A DNA stretch of 33,087 nt. Origin: Puniceicoccales bacterium (GTDB lineage: Bacteria > Verrucomicrobiota > Verrucomicrobiia > Opitutales > UBA953). A program made the translations under genes and the position numbers. The stretch spans positions 1 to 33,087 of the forward strand of contig JAISZI010000069.1 of NCBI GenBank assembly GCA_031269335.1, in the 5' to 3' direction. Every line of letters begins with the position of its first letter. Position 1 is the stretch's first letter. The notes under the pieces were generated by a model. It was not told the DNA's origin. It was given only the letters and a program-made list of their open reading frames with translations, and did not search any database. Below are positions 32,289-33,087 of the stretch, piece by piece.

Positions 32289-33087
32289 TCAAACCGCGAC
32301 CTCAAAGTTTTCGATAATCTTTTTGTTATATGCCTTCCAGCCACCTCGAAAATCGCGGCAGGACATATTTACAAATTCTTCCATTCGCGGAGAGTTTAGT
32401 TGTGAGAGCAAACCACGGGTATCGCCATTGTATTTTATGCAATATCCGGAGTAGAACGTGCATTCTGGATTTTCGTAATTAACGAAGTTGGGCTTGGCGT
32501 TCATTGGGGAGAAAATGATTTTTCGTCCAAAACTTGTGTCCAAACTTTGTGTTCTCCCAAACGCATACCACGCAACTGGGTTAGGACGCCCGTTGTCGCG
32601 CTTGTCCAATTCTGGTCTTACAGACAACAAATAACTATACGCTAACGGAAAACACTCGCGAAGTTCGTCCTCCGGCATAATGACGTGCTTGCCATTAACG
32701 CGGCTATAGGGAAACAGAACGTATTCGTAAATCGGCTGCGCCGCATCTTTCAATTTTGAGCCTTTGACGATTGGTTTCAGAATGTTTCGCTCAATTTTCA
32801 CCTTACTCAAAAGGCCTCGAATTTTCGGCAATGCGACAATTAAGTTTTCATCGCAATCGTCATTAGCAAATGGGAAAATATAGGCACTGTCGCAAAGCGT
32901 TGTTATGCCAACGTGAATTTTGCAAATGTCTTTTAGTTTTTGTCCAGAAAACCCTTTCTTTGTCGTGACCGACAATTGCCAGATGGAGGAATTCAATTCG
33001 GATAAATCGCAAATCTTTTCGCAGAGTTTTTGCGTAGCGTCCGCCTTCTGAAACAAGAACGACTGGTTCCGCATTTTGTTGAAGACG
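32289..33087 (-). CDS. C-terminal part of a probable Eco57I/TaqI-like restriction-modification protein (5'-partial)
   Basis: The frame runs from the right edge of the window to a stop at 32289, about 265 residues. Residues VFNK precede the first Met at 33074 without a stop, so the gene very likely continues outside. The text fits the target-recognition (TaqI-like C-terminal specificity) domain of Type IIG/Eco57I-like methyltransferases: KLKDICKIHVGITTLCDSAYIFP, LKPIVKGSKLKDAAQPIYEYVLFPYS, AWYAFGRTQSLDTSFGRKIIFSPMNAKPNFV and CTFYSGYCIKYNGD. Catalytic motifs (NPPY) would be upstream and are not seen. It is Asn/Lys-rich and AT-rich compared with its neighbours, a sign of recent acquisition. Confidence 0.7.
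   Translation of the reverse strand, partial: VFNKMRNQSFLFQKADATQKLCEKICDLSELNSSIWQLSVTTKKGFSGQKLKDICKIHVGITTLCDSAYIFPFANDDCDENLIVALPKIRGLLSKVKIERNILKPIVKGSKLKDAAQPIYEYVLFPYSRVNGKHVIMPEDELRECFPLAYSYLLSVRPELDKRDNGRPNPVAWYAFGRTQSLDTSFGRKIIFSPMNAKPNFVNYENPECTFYSGYCIKYNGDTRGLLSQLNSPRMEEFVNMSCRDFRGGWKAYNKKIIENFEVAV

Overview
The window reads as a contig from a GC-rich, Gram-negative anaerobe. A pyruvate:ferredoxin oxidoreductase points to anaerobic or low-oxygen metabolism. Two proteins with autotransporter beta-barrels and many signal peptides point to an outer membrane. Weak Shine-Dalgarno use and this gene mix fit Verrucomicrobiota (Opitutales-like), but that placement is inference because no rRNA or ribosomal protein gene is present. 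The first 24 bases are Illumina adapter, so the left edge is a true contig end.

Left part (about 0-13.6 kb) is mostly housekeeping on the minus strand. It holds glgC - secreted protein - recR - wecB-like epimerase, chained by ATGA overlaps and a 13-nt gap; a divergent DUF192 protein; pgk - SGNH hydrolase - tpiA; folB; a large subtilisin-type autotransporter; and a P-II gene (glnB/glnK) behind a sigma-54-like promoter.

The middle (about 13.7-16 kb) is a scarred, repeat-rich junction. It contains a YugP-like metallopeptidase whose HExxH motif is lost, a GxxExxY gene bounded by 30-bp inverted repeats, a frameshifted uvrB 3' remnant, duplicated 55-bp and 18-bp segments, and inverted copies of two palindromic repeats also found at 0.37-0.66 kb. 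After it come an orphan Opp/Dpp-type ATPase (+), the 1201-aa NifJ/PFOR (-) and tRNA-Pro(GGG).

The right part (21.2-30.9 kb) is the most interesting. A protein of the HgdB/BcrC/double-cubane-cluster family is fused in frame to a secreted autotransporter. Divergent from it is an operon with a NitT/TauT/SsuA-like binding protein, permease, ATPase and an unusual FtsX-permease/LolD-ATPase single-chain transporter. A HgdC-type activator ATPase converges on the operon end. A 15-bp palindrome (TTCTTTGGTAAAGAA) occurs twice in the divergent promoter, with a degenerate copy upstream of the activator gene, suggesting co-regulation. I propose a substrate uptake plus ATP-driven low-potential reduction system with a surface component; its substrate is unknown.

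The right edge carries an AAA/DUF4143 ATPase whose start lies in a tandem palindrome, then the AT-richer 3' end of a probable Eco57I/TaqI-like restriction-modification gene cut by the window end.
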